DNA of 20,765 bases from a bacterium (lineage in GTDB: Bacteria > Chloroflexota > Dormibacteria > UBA8260 > Bog-877), in contig JAKABA010000003.1 in the NCBI GenBank assembly GCA_021802115.1, positions 1 through 20,765 of the forward strand, written 5' to 3'. The position numbers and the translations under genes were made by a program. The notes under the pieces are model-generated. The model was not told where the DNA came from, searched no databases, and saw only the letters and a program-made list of their open reading frames with translations. Position 1 is the first letter of the stretch. Each line of letters begins with the position of its first letter. This document shows, piece after piece, positions 18,601 through 20,765 of this stretch.

Positions 18601-18873
18601 CGTCACCACGGCCCTTTGCTGACCACCCTGGCCATGGCCCGGCTCGCCCAGGGTAACCTGAAGCTGGCCTCAGAGCTGGCAAACGATGCCCTGGCAATCT
18701 GTCGCCGGTCCGGATCTCGGGCGGCCTTGGATAGGGCGCTGGCGACTGTGGCCCGGGTGGCCGCGACACACCACACCGCCACGCCCGGCGGGAAAGGCGG
18801 TCCCGCCATTGCCAGTAATTCCCGGCCAACTGCGTCGCGCAGGTACTCCCCGAGGGCCAAGCCCAAGGGCTGA
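15625..18873 (+). CDS. AfsR/SARP-like transcriptional regulator with BTAD, STAND NTPase and TPR domains
   Basis: This is a 1,082-residue signal-sensing activator. Residues 1-95 are an OmpR-type winged helix (IRILGTIEVDGVDRALLGG ... VHRDRLFQWLW). Residues about 96-245 are a bacterial transcriptional activator domain (BTAD), with TEFDNLVLAAEDAL and EQGLDPGVRL. Residues about 285-580 are a STAND/NB-ARC-type ATPase: SSFVGRQPEL near 287, Walker A GPPGVGKS (313-320), Walker B LIIIDGCEH (383-391) and the GMPLALELAGA motif near 483. The remaining ~450 residues are helical TPR-like repeats, followed by a basic tail. In streptomycetes such proteins regulate secondary metabolism or stress genes. Target and signal here are unknown; divergence from selA makes the sel operon a possible target. 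A strong hairpin ends its transcript. Confidence 0.88.
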   Translation: MGIRILGTIEVDGVDRALLGGPLQQGVLVDLALNLGAFVHRDRLFQWLWEDPPSSAASTLHGYLSHLRRSLEPTALRIESKQSAYRLLGGPGCLDATEFDNLVLAAEDALAADGGDLELASHRLGAALQLWRGDPMPELAHQPGARVVSERLIERHATAISHLLRLRLLRGGHEGCVPELKSAVESHPFHEELWALLMICLYRCGRQAEALAAYRKIRELLAEEQGLDPGVRLASVERAILRHDPALDGPELLWGPLATRSSPNPALKTEGPILARAAQPRPLPWRSSFVGRQPELALLSRMLAEHPLITLVGPPGVGKSRLAEELTVSPSVRGSESAVRYIDASVLPSDDSLLRAMAAAFHADGPVVTITNVAAAIQGQPSLIIIDGCEHLAAAVGAICVGLLETCAELRIIITSQCALQVRGETVFEVPPLGLFLGPEFDRARVLASAAVKLILDQTYAGAEPDLGDRSLATVNDICQSLDGMPLALELAGAVGRTLSWEDVRDGLAQRFELLARAGPATDVRQTLLGTMEWSYGLLDPTQQRLLRRLGVFAGGFDMDAAQAICGDGRLSGAELAGRLAQLIGRSLVTRLPGAQARPYRLLETVREFARARLERNRSDSKRVRERHAAYFLAYAEAAHPHLFGTDGPTWYSAIHASHPDLTLAADWLGRQGDLQRAAQIAVAIGPFLEGRYRLRELESSCTPYVDSLQVEPATRARAAYLLGQAQFLTDRIDAAAVTVDRALEGADPSSPGGLQLRTLRAEIQRANNVGSDRILAELDAILQDPALKESPTAMAEARRIAANLCWENGDLSAARHHGQLARTECQRLGLGRALAETNTYLSGILRDLGDLDQAEYLLRQGRAYFEAMGDPMQIAYAGYALGRILQLRGEHQASLDLGRSCLTQFERLGDDWGVAASRRLQGESLLAMGDVPAAEDQLRQALDFMRQRGFGDDIAALSEALARCLLLRGAVEAAVALCVDALASAGPQSRSRHHGPLLTTLAMARLAQGNLKLASELANDALAICRRSGSRAALDRALATVARVAATHHTATPGGKGGPAIASNSRPTASRRYSPRAKPKG

Positions 18874-18910
18874 CCAGGCGACGGTGCAACCGAGCACAGG
18901 CTCGGCATCA

Positions 18911-18942
18911 GGCTGCGGCGGGCCGCAAGGCCCACCGCAGCC
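18911..18942. terminator. Strong bidirectional hairpin terminator
   Basis: GGCTGCGG (18911-18918) pairs with CCGCAGCC (18935-18942), and GGGCC (18920-18924) pairs with GGCCC (18929-18933), with one C-A mismatch between the stems and a GCAA tetraloop. The total is 13 paired bases. It sits between the convergent regulator and surface-protein genes, with only a short T-rich stretch after it, so it can serve both strands. Confidence 0.6.
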
Positions 18943-18956
18943 CCACCGTTTCGTGG

Positions 18957-20765
18957 TCAGCTGTAATAGCCCAAGACATCGATGACGATGTCCGTCGACC
19001 CGGCGGAGTTGTAGATGGTGATCCCACCCCCCGAACTGAGGGTCGCGATCACCAAATTCGGCACCGTTGTCCCCGCCGCCCAGTTGAGGTTGGATGCCAG
19101 CGGGCGGGCCCCCGACGGGTACACGGTGAGATAGCCACCGCCCGTGGTGTTGGTGGCGGTGACATTGATGACCACCGCCTTGGCACCCGCCGGTACTCCA
19201 GCCAGGCCAGTCACCTGGACGGTCATGGTGCTGTTTCCTGGCATGGTGTGGCCGGTGCACTGATTGGCCGGTCCGCTGTCCCGTGTGTCACAGATTCGGG
19301 TCGGCTCGGCGAGCGGGGTGAACTGAGCCCCGCTGCCCCCGGCAGCGGTGTAGTAGCCGAGCACGTCGACGATGACGTCAGCGGTTCCCGCGTAGTTGTA
19401 CAAGGTGACTCCGCCACCGGAGTTGAGCGGGGTCACCACCAAGTTGGCCACCGTCTCCCCGGGGGCCCAATCCAAGTTGGACGCGGTTGGTGGCGTCCCG
19501 CCTGGGAATACCGTGAGATAGCCGCCGGCACCGGCGGTGTTGGTGACCGTCACGCTCAAGGCGACCGCAGTTGCGTTCGAGGGCACCCCGGCCAACCCTG
19601 CAACCTGAACGGGCAAGGTGCTATCGGGACCCATGGTGTGGCCGGTGCATTGATTGGCGGACCCAGTCCCCGCACGCGTGTCACAGATGCGCGTGGGGCC
19701 GACTCCGTTGTACAAACCGGTGCCCGCCGTGGCTGGCGTCGCCACATATCCCTCAACGTCGATGACAACGTCCGCCGACGAGGCATTGGTAATGACTGCG
19801 ACCTGGCCGGTCGCGCTTAACCCGACCTCCACCGCATTGGCGACCGTCTCGCCCTTGGTGAAGTTCAAGTTCGAGGCCAAGGGAGCTGGCTCACCTGCCG
19901 GGTACACACTCAAGTAGCCACCGCTGGTCGGCCCGGTCACCGTAACGTTGAGCATAACTCCGCTGACTCCGCTGACCGGAACCCCCACCAATCCGGCCAC
20001 GGTCACGTCAAGCGGGACACCAGCGGCCAGGGAGTTGCCATCGCACTGGGCTTCGGCACCCGACAGACCGGATGGATTGCCCGCCCGTGTGTCACAGATT
20101 CGGGCCGGCGACAAAGGTATGTAACCGCTCAAGGTCGGTCCGGCGGAAGGCCCGGAGGGCGGTGGGGGTGGCGTCGTCGGCGCCATGTAGGTGAACTGAT
20201 CTGCGCTCGAAAGGGCAGTGGTCCCCGTTGAGGTGGTCACGGTCACGTTGACGGTCCCTGCCGCTTGCGATGGCGAGGTCGCCGTGATCGAGGTTGCCGA
20301 GTTCACGGTGTAGGTGGCCGCCGGCTCACTCCCGAAGTCGACCGCCGTCGCCCCCGTGAACCCTGTCCCTGTGATCGCGACGCTGGTGCCCCCAGACGTC
20401 GACCCGCTGGTCGGCGATAGGCCGGTCACCGTCGGTCCCGTCGCCGGCGCCACGTAGGTGAACTGATCCGCGCTCGAGGTGGCGCTGGTCCCCGCCGGAG
20501 TGGAGACAGTCACATCCACCGTCCCCGCCGACTCCGCCGGCGAGGTCGCCGTGATCGAGGTTGCCGAGTTCACGGTGTAGGTGGCCGCCGGCTCACTCCC
20601 GAAGTCGACCGCCGTCGCCCCCGTGAACCCTGTCCCTGTGATCGCGACGCTGGTGCCCCCAGACGTCGACCCGCTGGTCGGCGATAGGCCGGTCACCGTC
20701 GGTCCCGTCGCCGGCGCCACGTAGGTGAACTGATCCGCGCTCGAGGTGGCGCTGGTCCCCGCCGG
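18957..20765 (-). CDS. Secreted surface protein with IPT/TIG repeats and RICDTR beta-domain repeats (5' end missing)
   Basis: The 602 visible residues lack the N-terminus, which lies beyond the window edge, so no signal peptide can be seen. First come at least two tandem IPT/TIG Ig-like domains, about 89 residues each (PTVTGLSPTSGSTSGGTSV, ITGTGFTGATAVDFG). A proline-rich linker (TTPPPPPSGPSAGP) follows. The C-terminal half is three ~125-residue repeats, each opening with RICDTR and ending near DVEGY/DVLGY, with a motif of the type GGYLTVYPSG and SNLNW in between (about 20123-19745, 19722-19353, 19322-18957). This layout matches large actinobacterial extracellular proteins; adhesion or cell-wall attachment is a guess. 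Each C-terminal repeat has one cysteine pair (RICDTR and NQCTG-like), plausibly a disulfide outside the cell. Confidence 0.8.
   Translation of the reverse strand, partial: PAGTSATSSADQFTYVAPATGPTVTGLSPTSGSTSGGTSVAITGTGFTGATAVDFGSEPAATYTVNSATSITATSPAESAGTVDVTVSTPAGTSATSSADQFTYVAPATGPTVTGLSPTSGSTSGGTSVAITGTGFTGATAVDFGSEPAATYTVNSATSITATSPSQAAGTVNVTVTTSTGTTALSSADQFTYMAPTTPPPPPSGPSAGPTLSGYIPLSPARICDTRAGNPSGLSGAEAQCDGNSLAAGVPLDVTVAGLVGVPVSGVSGVMLNVTVTGPTSGGYLSVYPAGEPAPLASNLNFTKGETVANAVEVGLSATGQVAVITNASSADVVIDVEGYVATPATAGTGLYNGVGPTRICDTRAGTGSANQCTGHTMGPDSTLPVQVAGLAGVPSNATAVALSVTVTNTAGAGGYLTVFPGGTPPTASNLDWAPGETVANLVVTPLNSGGGVTLYNYAGTADVIVDVLGYYTAAGGSGAQFTPLAEPTRICDTRDSGPANQCTGHTMPGNSTMTVQVTGLAGVPAGAKAVVINVTATNTTGGGYLTVYPSGARPLASNLNWAAGTTVPNLVIATLSSGGGITIYNSAGSTDIVIDVLGYYS
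20184..20765 (-). repeat. Tandem 267-bp repeats encoding IPT/TIG domains
   Basis: The sequence repeats with a 267-bp (89-codon) period: CACGTAGGTG at 20451 recurs at 20718, and GTGATCGAGG at 20284 recurs at 20551. By eye, about 186 bp (20275-20460 against 20542-20727) appear identical. The neighbouring 81-bp segment has diverged between copies. A third, more diverged junction starts near 20184. The array runs out of the window. Confidence 0.85.

Overview
This is a GC-rich window of about 20.8 kb, probably from an actinobacterium or a related high-GC lineage such as Dormibacterota. The clues are the base composition, a 1,082-residue AfsR/SARP-type regulator, a CGNR/ABATE-type regulator, GTG and TTG starts with 1-4 nt gene overlaps, and a surface protein with actinobacterial-type repeats. 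The lineage is inferred from gene content only; no rRNA or tRNA gene was found.

Layout. 1-289: no gene seen. 290-2523 (+): a PadR-type repressor overlapping a 14-TM drug-efflux-type MFS transporter. 2555-5059 (-): an HMG-CoA lyase-type enzyme, a second MFS transporter and a candidate 16-codon leader peptide abutting that transporter's start. 5351-10127 (+): a tightly overlapping three-gene formate dehydrogenase operon. 10168-11057: a CGNR-type regulator (-) and a divergent 51-residue arginine-rich protein (+). 11058-15377 (-): selA-selB-selD, the protein set for making and inserting selenocysteine. 15625-18873 (+): the AfsR/SARP-like regulator. 18957 to the window end (-): a cell-surface protein with IPT/TIG repeats, truncated by the window edge.

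The centre of the window is a selenium-formate module. The catalytic formate dehydrogenase gene has an in-frame TGA (5594-5596) at the active-site position. It is followed by a bacterial SECIS-like hairpin whose GGTCT apical loop lies 18 nt after the TGA. An ordinary gene caller would split this gene into two pieces. Two downstream genes encode a fused NuoE-NuoF-type diaphorase and an Fe-S protein with ferredoxin domains. The Fe-S protein ends in the four-cysteine [4Fe-4S] domain that normally opens the catalytic subunit, and the catalytic subunit starts exactly where that domain would end. So the canonical FdhA polypeptide is split, and its two halves lie in reversed order on either side of the diaphorase gene. 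SelD, SelB and SelA about 1 kb away would supply the selenocysteine machinery. I could not find a selenocysteine tRNA in the window, so selC is expected elsewhere. The predicted complex is a cytoplasmic, Mo- or W-dependent, NAD-linked selenium formate dehydrogenase.
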